Source: Nocardiopsis sinuspersici
GTDB taxonomy: Bacteria > Actinomycetota > Actinomycetes > Streptosporangiales > Streptosporangiaceae
Direction: 5' to 3'
Assembly: GCA_008638415.1 (NCBI GenBank)
Contig: VWVT01000013.1
Coordinates: 1-64,000, forward strand
DNA length: 64,000 bases
Position 1 is the stretch's first letter, and each line of letters begins with the position of its first letter. Below are positions 7,611 to 17,723 of this stretch, one piece after another. The notes beneath the pieces are model-generated. The model saw nothing but the letters and a program-made list of their open reading frames with translations. It was not told the origin of the DNA and did not search any database. The translations under genes were made by a program, and so were the position numbers.

Positions 7611-9334
7611 GCCGGCCGGACCCGGCGGGACGCCTCCCCGGAAGGTCCCTCCGAGGTCTCCTCGACGGCGTCCTCCGTGTCCTCGACGTTCTCGGAGGCT
7701 TCGACGCCCTCGACGCCCTCGACGCCACCGGCGTCCCCGGCGGGCTCCGGAGCGGGCGCCGGCTCCACCGCCGGGTTGCCCCGGCCGCGCAGCAGCACCC
7801 AGGCCTGCGTGGCGGCGTACAGGACGATCGCTACGGCGATGGCGCTGGTCAGGTGCATCCCGTCGGTGAACGCCGACCGCGCCGCGCCCATGAGGGCCTC
7901 GCCCGCGCCGCCGCCCAGGTCGGCGGCGGTGTTCGAGGCACCGCCCAGCGTCTCCCGTGCGGCGTCCACGGCCTCCGGGGGCACGCCCTCCACCGCGTCC
8001 AGGTTCGCCCGGTAGGACGCGGTCAGCACGCTGCCCAGCACCGCGACGCCGAGCGCGGCGCCCAGTTCGTAGGCGGTCTCGGAGATGGCCGAGGCCGCAC
8101 CCGCGCGCTGCGGAGGGGAGGCCGACATGATCGCGCCGTTGGTCAGCGTCTCGGCGAACCCGGATCCCGTGGCGATCAGGGCGAACCCCAGCGCGACGAG
8201 CGTCACACCGGTGACCACACCGGTCTGCGGCGCGAACACCAGTACCGCGAACCCCGTCGCGGTCACCAGCAGGGCCCCGCCGATCACCGTGGCCAGGCTC
8301 AGGTGGCGCGACAGCCGTACCGCGACCAGGCTCGCCAGCACCGACAACACCAGGCCCGGGACCAGTACGAACCCGGCACGCATCGGGGAGACGCCCAGCA
8401 CCAGTTGCAGGTACTGCGTCAGGAAGAACAGCGACGAGACCAGCGAGAACACGATCATCAGGTTGGTGGCCACGGCCACGCCGAACACCCGGTACCGGAA
8501 CAGGCCCACGTCGATCAGCGGATCGCGGAGCCCCCGCTGGCGGCGGACGAACGCGTATCCCAGGGCCAGGCCGACCAGCAGGGACGCCACGGCGACGGCG
8601 TCCAACCCCTCGGTGGCCAGCTTCTTGACCCCGTACACGGCGGGCAGCATCGCGGCCATCGACAGCACCACGCTCAGCGGGTCCAGGCGGCCCGGCTCGG
8701 GGTTGCGCGACTCGCGCACCAGCAGTGGGGCCAGCACCAGGATCAGCGCCATCACCGGCAGGTTGATCAGGAAGACCGAGCCCCAGGAGAAGTGCTCCAG
8801 CAGCCAGCCGCCCAGGATCGGGCCGAGCGCCGCGCCGCCGGAGAACCCGGAGCCCCACAGGGCGATGGCCAGCAGCCGCTGGCGCGGGTCCAGGAAGGTG
8901 TTGCGCAGCAGCGACAGGGTGGAGGGCATCAGTGACGCGCCCGCCATCCCGAGCAGGGCGCGGGCCAGGACCAGCACCTCGGCCGTGGGGGAGAAGGCGG
9001 CCAGCAGGGAGGCCGCGCCGAAGGCGGCCGAGCCGATCATGAGCAGGCGCCGTCGGCCGACGCGGTCGCCGAGCGACCCCATGGTGACCAGCAGCCCGGC
9101 CAGGACGAAGCCGTAGACGTCGACGATCCACAGCAGTTGGCCCGATGTGGGGCGCAACTGCTCGCTCAGTTCGGGGACGGCGAACCCGAGCACGGTCGAG
9201 TCGACCGAGATCAGGACCACCGGCAGGACCAGGACGGCCAGGGCGGCCCATTCGCGCGGACCCGCGAGGGCGGGCGCCGCGTCATCGCGGCCGCGCACGC
9301 CAGTGGTGCCGTTTCCGGCCTTGGCGGAACTCAT
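7550..9334 (-). CDS. DHA2-family (EmrB/QacA) multidrug exporter
   Basis: A 594-aa major facilitator protein with about 14 transmembrane helices, an expected proton-driven exporter of lipophilic drugs. Visible signatures are an Asp in TM1 (VLISVDSTVLGFAVPEL), the loop motif GSLGDRVGRRRLL after TM2, and ARALLGMAGASLMPSTLSL with GAALGPILGGWLL in TM4-5 (motif C region). The C-terminal tail is acidic with GVEGVEGVE encoded by a 9-bp DNA repeat (7702-7728). The ATG at 9334 follows GAGGAAAG. It is divergent from a TetR gene with two operators in between, so repression by that TetR and induction by a drug is the likely control. Confidence 0.9.
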   Translation of the reverse strand: MSSAKAGNGTTGVRGRDDAAPALAGPREWAALAVLVLPVVLISVDSTVLGFAVPELSEQLRPTSGQLLWIVDVYGFVLAGLLVTMGSLGDRVGRRRLLMIGSAAFGAASLLAAFSPTAEVLVLARALLGMAGASLMPSTLSLLRNTFLDPRQRLLAIALWGSGFSGGAALGPILGGWLLEHFSWGSVFLINLPVMALILVLAPLLVRESRNPEPGRLDPLSVVLSMAAMLPAVYGVKKLATEGLDAVAVASLLVGLALGYAFVRRQRGLRDPLIDVGLFRYRVFGVAVATNLMIVFSLVSSLFFLTQYLQLVLGVSPMRAGFVLVPGLVLSVLASLVAVRLSRHLSLATVIGGALLVTATGFAVLVFAPQTGVVTGVTLVALGFALIATGSGFAETLTNGAIMSASPPQRAGAASAISETAYELGAALGVAVLGSVLTASYRANLDAVEGVPPEAVDAARETLGGASNTAADLGGGAGEALMGAARSAFTDGMHLTSAIAVAIVLYAATQAWVLLRGRGNPAVEPAPAPEPAGDAGGVEGVEGVEASENVEDTEDAVEETSEGPSGEASRRVRPAQGRRSRSASAPPQSGGTTA

Positions 9335-9479
9335 CTTTCCTCGTTACGTGATCGCTGGTGGCGCGCCGCTCGGAACGAGGGGCGCGGTCGCGGCCCGGCG
9401 GGAGGCGGAGAAGGGCGAACGGCCGGGCGGGCGGGACGGGAAGTCTGGTCGACCGGAGGACGTACTCCGGGACTCTTCG

Positions 9480-9512
9480 ACCGTCCGGACGGTACAGTAC
9501 CGTCCAGACGGT
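9480..9512. promoter_or_regulatory. Two tandem TetR operators
   Basis: ACCGTCCGGACGGT (9480-9493) is a perfect palindrome. ACCGTCCAGACGGT (9499-9512) is the same with one changed central base; centres are 19 bp apart. Each is followed by TACAGT, which can serve as a -10 box. They sit just before the TetR gene and within the divergent intergenic region shared with the exporter. Confidence 0.8.
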
Positions 9513-9524
9513 ACAGTGTCAATC

Positions 9525-10076
9525 GTGACTGCCTCGAACACCCGCGACCGCATCCTCGACTCCCTCCAGGACATCCTCGTCGACGAGGGTTACTCGGGGG
9601 TGACCCTGGAGGCCGTGGCCCGGGACGCCTCGGTGTCCAAGGGCGGGCTGCTGTACCACTTCCCGTCCAAGGCCGCCATGCTCACGGGGCTCATCGAACG
9701 CCTGAGCGCGCTGGCGGAGGAGGAGTTCCGCGAGGCCGTGGAGGGAGGGGAGGGCGTGGTCCGCGTCTTCCTGCGCACCTCGCTGCCGCGCAGCCCGCAG
9801 GAGCGTGAGCTGTACTGGGCGGTCATCGCGGCCCTGCGCGGCCAGGAGGACCTGCCCGAGGAGGCCACCCGCAGGGTCCGGTACCTCTTCAGCCGCTGGG
9901 GCGAGCTGCTGCACGAGGAACTCGACGACCCCGTCCTGGCCGAGATCATCCTGCGCGCGGGCGACGGACTGTACATGTCGGCGATCGCCGGCCTGCCCCA
10001 GCCCGATCCGGAGCTGACCCGGCGGATGATCGACCGCCTGGCCGAGGCCGCCGACAAGGTGCGTCGCGAGCGCTGA
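9525..10076 (+). CDS. TetR-family repressor of the adjacent exporter
   Basis: A 183-aa regulator. The N-terminal helix-turn-helix (about residues 7-50: RDRILDSLQDILVDEGYSG, VTLEAVARDASVSKGGLLYHFPSK) is typical TetR; the C-terminal ligand-binding part is helical. The start is either GTG 9516 or GTG 9525; no Shine-Dalgarno is visible. TACAGT at 9512-9517 would place transcription initiation at about 9524, so a leaderless mRNA from GTG 9525 is plausible. Operators directly overlap this promoter, implying autorepression and control of the divergent exporter. It converges on the GNAT gene. Confidence 0.88.
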   Translation: MTASNTRDRILDSLQDILVDEGYSGVTLEAVARDASVSKGGLLYHFPSKAAMLTGLIERLSALAEEEFREAVEGGEGVVRVFLRTSLPRSPQERELYWAVIAALRGQEDLPEEATRRVRYLFSRWGELLHEELDDPVLAEIILRAGDGLYMSAIAGLPQPDPELTRRMIDRLAEAADKVRRER

Positions 10077-10099
10077 GGCGCCCGCCCGGGCCTGGGCCC

Positions 10100-10597
10100 T
10101 CAGACCCTCTGCCGGAACACCTGGACCTCCTTGTCCCCCGAGGGGACCCGCTCGACGGGGGTGAAGCCCTGCCTCTCGTAGTAGCGCACGAGGGCTCCGT
10201 CGCCGCCGGCCCAGCAGTCCACGCGCAGCAGTCCGATGCCGCGCACGTGCGCCTGCCTGCGGGCGAGGGCGAGCAGCGTGCCGCCCACGTTCTTCCCGGC
10301 GTGCGCACGGGAGACCAGCAGCAGGCGGACGTAGAGCTCGCGCTCGGCCACCGGGGGCGCGTAGTCGGGAGCCTGCTCGGTGATGGTGAGGAACCCGGCC
10401 GCCTCGTCGCCGATCTCGGCCACCCACAACCCCTCGGTGACGAGTTCCTCCACCAGGGCGATCCGGGCGGGGTCGCGTGACCAGGGTTGGTCGCCCCACT
10501 GGCCGGAGCGGCCGTGCGCGGCCAGCCAGGCCACGGTGGAGTCGAACGTTTCCAGCACCGCCGGCAGATCCGCCGGCCCGCCCTGGCGCAGCCTCAT
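10100..10597 (-). CDS. GNAT-family N-acetyltransferase
   Basis: A 165-aa acetyl-CoA-dependent acetyltransferase. The acetyl-CoA loop region is LLVSRAHAGKNVGGTLLALARRQA (a variant of the R/Q-x-x-G-x-G/A motif), followed by LLRVDCWAGGDGALVRYYERQGF, the usual C-terminal strand and helix of the family. The substrate cannot be predicted. The length is normal for a single-domain GNAT. It stands alone between a convergent TetR gene and a long intergenic region. Confidence 0.82.
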   Translation of the reverse strand: MRLRQGGPADLPAVLETFDSTVAWLAAHGRSGQWGDQPWSRDPARIALVEELVTEGLWVAEIGDEAAGFLTITEQAPDYAPPVAERELYVRLLLVSRAHAGKNVGGTLLALARRQAHVRGIGLLRVDCWAGGDGALVRYYERQGFTPVERVPSGDKEVQVFRQRV

Positions 10598-11055
10598 GTG
10601 TCCGCCTCACCGGTCGGGGGAACAAGTACAACCAGCACACGCTAGCCGGTCGACGGCCCAACCGGCATCTTGAGACGCCCGGGATGCCCGGGACGCCCGG
10701 GACATCCGGGGCCAAGAGTGGAGGGTGAGGAGCCGCCACCGCGGGAACCACACGGCCCCGAACCCGTCGGCACCCCTGGCGGCGTCCGTGTTCCAGGAGG
10801 ACAATCGTGTCCCGGGAGGTGACCACGCGGTGCTGTTCACGTGTCGGCGATCGTGATTTACTTCCCGGTAACTTCGTTGCCGCAATCGGGCCCCGTGCTC
10901 GTAGGGTGCCCGCCCACCCCGCGAGGTGAAGTGTGCACTACCGCCACGAGTGGGGCGCGCCGTATCGACCGCGACCGGCTCCCTTCGCGAGACTGTTGCC
11001 ACTTCGCGGGGGCGTCCACGGGGTGAGGACACGCAGACGGGAAAGCGGGGGGCGG
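10598..11055. other. 458-bp intergenic region with a 9-bp tandem repeat and a likely manA promoter
   Basis: No gene is supported here. At 10677-10710 there are nearly four copies of GCCCGGGA(C/T), each with a CCCGGG palindrome. Further right, TTGCCG at about 10877 and TAGGGT at about 10902 (19-bp spacer) could form the promoter of the isomerase gene. A short AT-richer patch surrounds them. Confidence 0.4.
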
Positions 11056-12240
<1,185 letters not shown>

Positions 12241-12342
12241 GGGGCGGACCGGCTCGCGCCGCGTCCGGACCGCACCGGGGCACCCGGGCGCGCCGATACC
12301 CTGGGCCTCTCTGTTCTCATAGACAACACAAGGGGTATCACC

Positions 12343-12717
12343 ATGGCGCTTGAGCGTCCGGAGATCGACTTCATCGAGGGCCCGCCGCCCGCCGACCTGG
12401 AGGTCACCGACATCGAGATCGGCGAGGGCGAGCAGGCCGGTCACGGCAGCACCGTCGACGTCCACTACGTCGGTGTGTCCTTCTCCAGCGGCGAGGAGTT
12501 CGACGCGAGCTGGAACCGCGGCGCCCCGCTGAGCTTCCGCCTCGGCGCCGGACAGGTCATCCAGGGCTGGGACCAGGGCGTCATGGGCATGCGCGTGGGC
12601 GGCCGCCGCAAGCTGGTCATCCCGCCGCACCTGGCCTACGGCGAGCGCGGCGCCCCCGGCGCCATCAAGCCGAACGAGACCCTGATCTTCGTCTGCGACC
12701 TGGTCGGCGTGCGCTAG
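12343..12717 (+). CDS. FKBP-type peptidyl-prolyl isomerase
   Basis: A 124-aa single-domain FKBP (PF00254), speeding cis-trans isomerisation of prolyl bonds. It has no signal peptide, so it is cytoplasmic. Conserved pieces are VDVHYVGVSFSSGEEFDASW, FRLGAGQVIQGWDQGVMGMRVGGRRKL, IPPHLAYGERGAPGAIKPNETLIF and VCDLVGV, which form the FK506-binding pocket. AAGGGG precedes the ATG. A strong hairpin follows the gene. Confidence 0.95.
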   Translation: MALERPEIDFIEGPPPADLEVTDIEIGEGEQAGHGSTVDVHYVGVSFSSGEEFDASWNRGAPLSFRLGAGQVIQGWDQGVMGMRVGGRRKLVIPPHLAYGERGAPGAIKPNETLIFVCDLVGVR

Positions 12718-12852
12718 GGAGCGTTCTCCCGGCCCTCCCGGCGGCGTCCGTCCGGCCCTCCACCGGTCTCCGGCGGATGCCGGGGACGTCGGTGTCCCGT
12801 CCGTCCGCCGCTCGGTCCGCCCGCGCGGGCACGCGGACGGACCCGGGCATAC

Positions 12853-12896
12853 GAGGGGGCCCGTGCCACGCTCCCACGTGCGGCACGGGCCCCCTC
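12853..12896. terminator. Bidirectional terminator hairpin
   Basis: A perfect 15-bp stem (GAGGGGGCCCGTGCC / GGCACGGGCCCCCTC) with a 14-nt loop lies between the convergent FKBP and acyl-CoA dehydrogenase genes. Confidence 0.8.
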
Positions 12897-12904
12897 TCCC
12901 GCTC

Positions 12905-14080
12905 CTAGCCCAAGGTTGCGCCCACCTTCACGTGGCCCTTGAGCAGGTCGCGGGCGATCGTGCGGCGCTGGATCTCGTCCGTGCCCTCGAAGATGCGCAG
13001 CAGCCGCACGTCGCGGTAGAAGCGCTCGATGGGCAGCTCACGGGTGTAGCCCATGCCGCCGTGGATCTGCATGACGCGGTCGACGATCTCGTTGGCCTTC
13101 ACGCCGCCGAAGAGCTTGGCGATGGACTGCGCGTGCCGCGAGTCCTTGCCCACCGAGACCTGCCAGGCGGCGTGCAGCACCAGCAGGCGCAGCGCCTCGA
13201 TCTCGGTCTGGGAGTCGGCGATCATCCACTGGATGGCCTGCCGGTCGGCGATGGGCGCGCCGAAGGTCTCGCGCGTGAGGGAGTACTCGATCGCCATGTC
13301 CAGCAGGCGCTCGCAGCCGCCGAGCGCGCGGGCGGGCAGCAGGTAGCGGCCCTTGCCGATCCACTTCATGGCCAGCTCGAAGCCGCGGCCCTCCTCGCCC
13401 AGGATGTTCGCATGGGGCACGCGCACGTCCTGGAAGACCAGGGCGGCGGGGCGGCGCTCGCCCATGGTGTCGATGGGCTCGGAGGTCCAGCCGGCCTCGC
13501 GGTCGGCCAGGAAGCAGGTCACGCCGCCGTTGGCGCCCTTCTCGGGGTCGGTGACGGCGAAGACCATGGTGAAGTCGGCCTCGTTGCCGCCGGTGATGAA
13601 GGTCTTCTCACCGTTGATGACCCACTCGTCGCCGTCGCGGACCGCGCGGGTGCGGATCGCCTTGGCGTCGGAGCCCGCTCCGGGCTCGGTGATGGCGAAG
13701 CAGGAGCGGCGCTCACCGGCGATGGTGGGCAGCAGGTAGCGCTCCTTCTGCTCCTCGTTGGCGTAGTAGAGGATGTTGTCGGCCTCACCGCCGAACTTGA
13801 AGGTCAGGAAGGTCCTGCCCAGCTCGGTCTCGATGATCGCGGCGGTGATCGGGTCCAGGCCCATGCCGCCGTACTCCTCGGGGGTCTCCACACCCCAGAA
13901 GTCGGACTTGCGGGCCAGCGCGCGCAGGCGGGCGTTCTCCTCGGCGTTGAGCCCGGGCGGGTGCCCCTCGCGCTCGCGGCGCAGCACCTCGTTCTCCAGC
14001 GGCATCAGCTCCCGCTCGACGAAAGTCCGTACCCAGTCGCGTACGGCGCGCTGCTCTTCGCTCAGTGAGAAATCGATCAC
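12905..14080 (-). CDS. Acyl-CoA dehydrogenase
   Basis: A 391-aa FAD enzyme of beta-oxidation or a related acyl-CoA pathway. It shows the family signatures CFAITEPGAGSD, the middle-domain KTFITGGNEADF, and near the C-terminus QIHGGMGYTRELPIERFYRD and LRIFEGTDEIQRR, where Glu365 is the expected catalytic base. The length is normal. The start codon is a GTG giving MIDFSLSEEQ. A divergent TetR gene lies 260 bp away, and a 21-bp palindrome sits 16 bp upstream of this start, so the TetR most likely represses it in response to an acyl-CoA or similar ligand. Confidence 0.92.
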   Translation of the reverse strand: MIDFSLSEEQRAVRDWVRTFVERELMPLENEVLRREREGHPPGLNAEENARLRALARKSDFWGVETPEEYGGMGLDPITAAIIETELGRTFLTFKFGGEADNILYYANEEQKERYLLPTIAGERRSCFAITEPGAGSDAKAIRTRAVRDGDEWVINGEKTFITGGNEADFTMVFAVTDPEKGANGGVTCFLADREAGWTSEPIDTMGERRPAALVFQDVRVPHANILGEEGRGFELAMKWIGKGRYLLPARALGGCERLLDMAIEYSLTRETFGAPIADRQAIQWMIADSQTEIEALRLLVLHAAWQVSVGKDSRHAQSIAKLFGGVKANEIVDRVMQIHGGMGYTRELPIERFYRDVRLLRIFEGTDEIQRRTIARDLLKGHVKVGATLG

Positions 14081-14095
14081 GGCCTGTCTCCCCAG

Positions 14096-14116
14096 TAACC
14101 TAACAGTGTTCGGTTA
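14096..14116. promoter_or_regulatory. Palindromic operator upstream of acyl-CoA dehydrogenase
   Basis: TAACCTAACA-G-TGTTCGGTTA: 10-bp arms around one centre base with a single mismatch. It is AT-richer than the surroundings and lies 16 bp upstream of the dehydrogenase start, in the region shared with the divergent TetR gene. Confidence 0.75.
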
Positions 14117-14341
14117 TTTGAGGGTACGGTGTTCATGGCGGTGCGTGCAAGGGGAGGGCTCCGAGCAGGTGGGAGCGGGCGCGCCGGCGCCGCGGCACGG
14201 GCCGGGGAGGCGCCCGGGGGCCGGTTCGCCCGTGCGAGGAAAGACCGCCGAGGGGCCGCATACGGTGCACCGACATGCGATGATCAGGCCGGACGCCGGA
14301 GGGACCGGCTCGTCCGCCGCAGTGGAGAAGAGGATCCTTCC

Positions 14342-14977
14342 GTGGCCCGACCCAAGACGCCGATCCTGAGCAAGCCGGCCATCCGACAGGCCGCGCTCGC
14401 GCTCATCGACCGGGCCGGACTGGACGGACTGTCCATGCGCAAGCTCGCCCAGGAGCTCGACGTCCAGGCGGCCTCCCTCTACAGCCACTACCGCACCAAG
14501 GAGGAGCTGCTCACCGACGTCGCCAACGAGGTCACCTCCCACATCGACGTCTCGGGCTTCGAGGGCGGCGATTGGCGCGAGGGGCTCACCGTCTGGGCCA
14601 GGTCCTACCGCGACGCCCTCACCGAGCACCCCCACCTGCTGCCGGTGGTCTCCTCCGGACCCGGACGCCGTGAGGAGGCGCTGCGCCGCGCCGACGCCGT
14701 GCACGGCGGACTGGTGGGCGCCGGATGGCCGCCCCGCTACGCCACGATGATCGGCGCGTCCACCAAGTACCTGGTCGTGGGTGCCGCCACCAACTCCTTC
14801 GCGCGCGGGTTCGACGACGACGTGCGCGTCTACCGGGACCGCTACCCCAACCTGTCGCAGGCCCACCGCCTGCCCGAGCACGCCACCGAGATCGACGACG
14901 CGAGCTTCGAGCTGGCGCTGTCGGCCTTCCTGGACGGGCTCACCGGCGTCTTCGACCGGGTCAGGACCCGGGACTGA
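14342..14977 (+). CDS. TetR-family regulator (likely controls acyl-CoA dehydrogenase)
   Basis: A 211-aa regulator starting VARPKTPILSKPAIRQAAL; the helix-turn-helix spans LDGLSMRKLAQELDVQAASLYSHYRTKEELL. The C-terminal part (TVWARSYRDALTEHPHLLPVV, GASTKYLVVGAATNSFARGF) resembles TetR regulators with a TetR_C_11/WHG-like ligand domain. The start chosen is GTG 14342 with AGAGGA upstream; the frame is open 213 bp further but that part is Arg-rich and non-coding in character. Divergent from the acyl-CoA dehydrogenase with one clear operator between them. Confidence 0.86.
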   Translation: MARPKTPILSKPAIRQAALALIDRAGLDGLSMRKLAQELDVQAASLYSHYRTKEELLTDVANEVTSHIDVSGFEGGDWREGLTVWARSYRDALTEHPHLLPVVSSGPGRREEALRRADAVHGGLVGAGWPPRYATMIGASTKYLVVGAATNSFARGFDDDVRVYRDRYPNLSQAHRLPEHATEIDDASFELALSAFLDGLTGVFDRVRTRD

Positions 14978-15082
14978 CCACGGGAGGCGGCCCGCCACCA
15001 CGGGGAGGGGCCGCCCGGACGGCCCGCCCCGGAGGCGTGCGCCCGCCGAGGCGGCCCGGCACCGCCACGGCCCGATCGCGCG

Positions 15083-15120
15083 AGGGGCCCGGGTGCGGTC
15101 CCCACCGCTCCCGGGCCCCT
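15083..15120. terminator. Bidirectional terminator hairpin
   Basis: AGGGGCCCGGG and CCCGGGCCCCT form a perfect 11-bp stem with a 16-nt loop in the gap between the convergent TetR and MMPL genes. Confidence 0.7.
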
Positions 15121-15140
15121 GGGCCGAGTGTGCCCCTGCC

Positions 15141-17684
15141 TCAGCTCCGCTCGGAGGACACCCGTTCCGCGGCCTCCTCGGAGGAGGAGCGCGTGTCCCC
15201 GTCGGCCGGGGCGTCCCCGGTCGGGGCGCCGTCGTCCCCGGCCGCCCGCTCACGCGGGTGGCGGCTCTCCAGGGAGGCGCCCTCCACGTCGATGTCGGGC
15301 AGGATCCGGTCGAGCCACCTGGGCAGCCACCACGCCGCGTCCCCGGCCAGGTGCATGAGCGCGGGGATCAGTGCCATGCGCACGACGAAGGCGTCGATGA
15401 GCACACCGAAGGCGAGCGCGAAACCGATCGAGCTGATCATGACGCTGTGGGAGAAGACGAACCCGCCGAACACCGAGATCATGATGACCGCCGCGGCGGC
15501 GACCACCGCGCGCCCGGCCCGGAAGCCCTGCACCACGGCGGTCCGCGAGGGCGAGCCGTGCACGTAGGCCTCGCGCATGCCCGTGCCGATGAAGAGCATG
15601 TAGTCCATCGCCAGGCCGAACAGGATCCCGGCCAGGAGCGTGGGCAGGAAGTTCAGCACCGGTCCGGTGTTCTCCAGCCCGAAGAGGCCGCCCAGCCACC
15701 CCCACTGGTAGACGGCCACCACGCCGCCCAGCGCGGCGAAGAAGGACAGGATGAACCCGAGCGTGGCCACGACCGGCACGAAGACCGACCGGAACACCAG
15801 CAGCAGGATCACCAGGGACAGGCCCACGACCACCGAGAGGTAGGTCGGCAGCGCGTCGCTCAGGGTCTCGGAGATGTCGATGTTGCCGCTGGCCATGCCC
15901 GCGACCCCCAGCGGCCCGGTGCCCTCGATCGGCTCCATGTCGCGGAGGGTGTGCACGAGCTCCTCGGTGGAGGCGCTGGCCGGGCCCTCGACGGGCACGA
16001 CCTGGAAGATGGCCAGGGTGTGGTCGTCGGAGACGGCGATGGGGGCCACCGCCGCCACGTCGTCGTGGGAGTGGATCTCCTCCGCGACCAGCGCCTGCTC
16101 CTCCTCGGCGTTGCGCTCCGCGGCCTCCTCGTCCGGTCCTCCGGTGAGCCCGGCCACGACCAGGAGCGGGCCGTTCTGCCCCGCGCCGAAGTTCTCCTCC
16201 ACGGCGGTGAAGGCCCGGTACTGGGTGGAGTCGGTGGGCTCCGAGGAACCGTCGGGCATGCCCAGCCGCAGGTCGAGGGCGGGCAGGGCGACCACGCCCA
16301 GGGCGATCACGGCGACGGCGGCCTGGGCCAGTGCACGGCCGGTCGGCATCGGCCGGGTCCGCTCCGCCGGACCCGCGCCCTCCACGGGAGCGGAGGCGTT
16401 CTCGGAGAGGCGGGCGCGCTCACGGCGGGACAGGACGCGCGTGCCCAGAAGTGACAGCAGCGCCGGAACGAGCGTGATCGCGATGAACACGGCGATGGCG
16501 ATGGAGACGGCGGCCACGCTGCCCATGAGGCCCAGGAACCCGATTCCGGTCAGGTTCAGGCCCAGCAGCGCGATGAGCACGGTCGTTCCCGCGAACACCA
16601 CGGCGTTGCCCGCGGTCCCGTTGGCCAGACCGATGGACGCGCCGACGCCGACGCCCTGCTTGAGCTGGCGGCGGTGCCGGTTGATGATGAACAGCGCGTA
16701 GTCGATACCGACGGCCAGGCCGAGCATCAGGCCCAGGATCGGTGTCACCGACGCCATCTCCAGCACTCCCGACAGCGACATCGCGATCAGGGTGGCGACA
16801 CCGACGCCGACGAGCGCCGTCAGGAGCGGCAGGCCCGCGCCCACCAGGGTGCCCAGCATGACCATCAGGACCACGCCGGCCACGATCACACCGATCACCT
16901 CGGCGGCGCTGACCAGGGTGGGCATGGCCATGGCCATGTCGTTGCCGAAGTCGACGGTGGTGCCCGGCACGGGGTCGCTCTCGAAGACCTCCATGACGGC
17001 GTCGCGGGTCTCCTGGGTGACCTCCGTCTGGCTGTCGGTGAAGGTGACGCGGACCAGGGCGGTGTCGCCGTCCTCGGAGACCGAGCGGATCCCGGAGGCC
17101 GTCTCCAGCATGGCCTCGCCCCGCTCGACCTCCTCCAGGCCGGCCTCCAGCCCCTCGCGCTTCTGGTCGATCACGGCCTGCTCGGCGTCGAGCCCGGCCT
17201 CGGCCTGGTCGAGTGTCCCGGTGGCCTCGGCCTGGGAGCGGCCCTCGTCGAGCTCCGCCTGGCCGGCTTCGAGCTCCTCCAGCCCGCTCTCCAGCTCCTC
17301 GCGGCCCTCCACCAGCTCCTGCCGCTGGTCGGCGCGCTCCTGCTCCGTGGCGAACGGGTCGATCACGTCCTCCACGCCGGAGACCCCGGTGGCCTCCTCG
17401 GCGCGGTCGGCGATCGCGTCCCGCTGCTCCCCGGTGAAGTCCGAGCCGTCCTCGGTCTGGTAGACGACGGTGCCCGAGCCGCCGCCCATCCCGGAGAACT
17501 CCTCCGACAGGAGCTGTTCCACCTCGTCGGTGGGCGTCCCGGGAATGGAGAAGCTGTCCTTCAGCTCGCCCGAGAAGAGGAGGAAGGCGGTGCCGGAGGC
17601 CACCAGGAGGGCCAGCCAGACCGCGATGACGGTGGGGGCGCGACGTGCGCACGCACGCCCGAGTCTGTAGAGAAATTCAGCCAT
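15141..17684 (-). CDS. MMPL-family RND transporter
   Basis: An 847-aa membrane protein of the MMPL class, proton-driven exporters of lipids or hydrophobic compounds. It has TM1 near the N-terminus, a large first extracellular domain, five more helices with LGLAVGIDYALFIINRHRRQ, a second extracellular domain and a second helix bundle with FGLAMDYMLFIGTGMREA; the Asp-Tyr pairs are the expected proton relay. The first extracellular domain contains an unusually regular Glu/Gln/Leu-rich coiled coil (about residues 115-195). The tail is Ser/Glu-rich. The upstream TetR gene on the same strand is 39 bp away, so the two are likely one operon. Confidence 0.92.
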   Translation of the reverse strand: MAEFLYRLGRACARRAPTVIAVWLALLVASGTAFLLFSGELKDSFSIPGTPTDEVEQLLSEEFSGMGGGSGTVVYQTEDGSDFTGEQRDAIADRAEEATGVSGVEDVIDPFATEQERADQRQELVEGREELESGLEELEAGQAELDEGRSQAEATGTLDQAEAGLDAEQAVIDQKREGLEAGLEEVERGEAMLETASGIRSVSEDGDTALVRVTFTDSQTEVTQETRDAVMEVFESDPVPGTTVDFGNDMAMAMPTLVSAAEVIGVIVAGVVLMVMLGTLVGAGLPLLTALVGVGVATLIAMSLSGVLEMASVTPILGLMLGLAVGIDYALFIINRHRRQLKQGVGVGASIGLANGTAGNAVVFAGTTVLIALLGLNLTGIGFLGLMGSVAAVSIAIAVFIAITLVPALLSLLGTRVLSRRERARLSENASAPVEGAGPAERTRPMPTGRALAQAAVAVIALGVVALPALDLRLGMPDGSSEPTDSTQYRAFTAVEENFGAGQNGPLLVVAGLTGGPDEEAAERNAEEEQALVAEEIHSHDDVAAVAPIAVSDDHTLAIFQVVPVEGPASASTEELVHTLRDMEPIEGTGPLGVAGMASGNIDISETLSDALPTYLSVVVGLSLVILLLVFRSVFVPVVATLGFILSFFAALGGVVAVYQWGWLGGLFGLENTGPVLNFLPTLLAGILFGLAMDYMLFIGTGMREAYVHGSPSRTAVVQGFRAGRAVVAAAAVIMISVFGGFVFSHSVMISSIGFALAFGVLIDAFVVRMALIPALMHLAGDAAWWLPRWLDRILPDIDVEGASLESRHPRERAAGDDGAPTGDAPADGDTRSSSEEAAERVSSERS

Positions 17685-17723
17685 GGCTCCTGCAAACGGA
17701 GTGGGTGGGAGCGCGCGGTGCGC

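Noticed and set aside
6249..9251. A 1000-codon minus-strand frame
   Set aside because: It is antisense to the MoeA-like gene and out of frame within the exporter gene, with Gly/Arg/Pro-rich low-complexity sequence and no domain.
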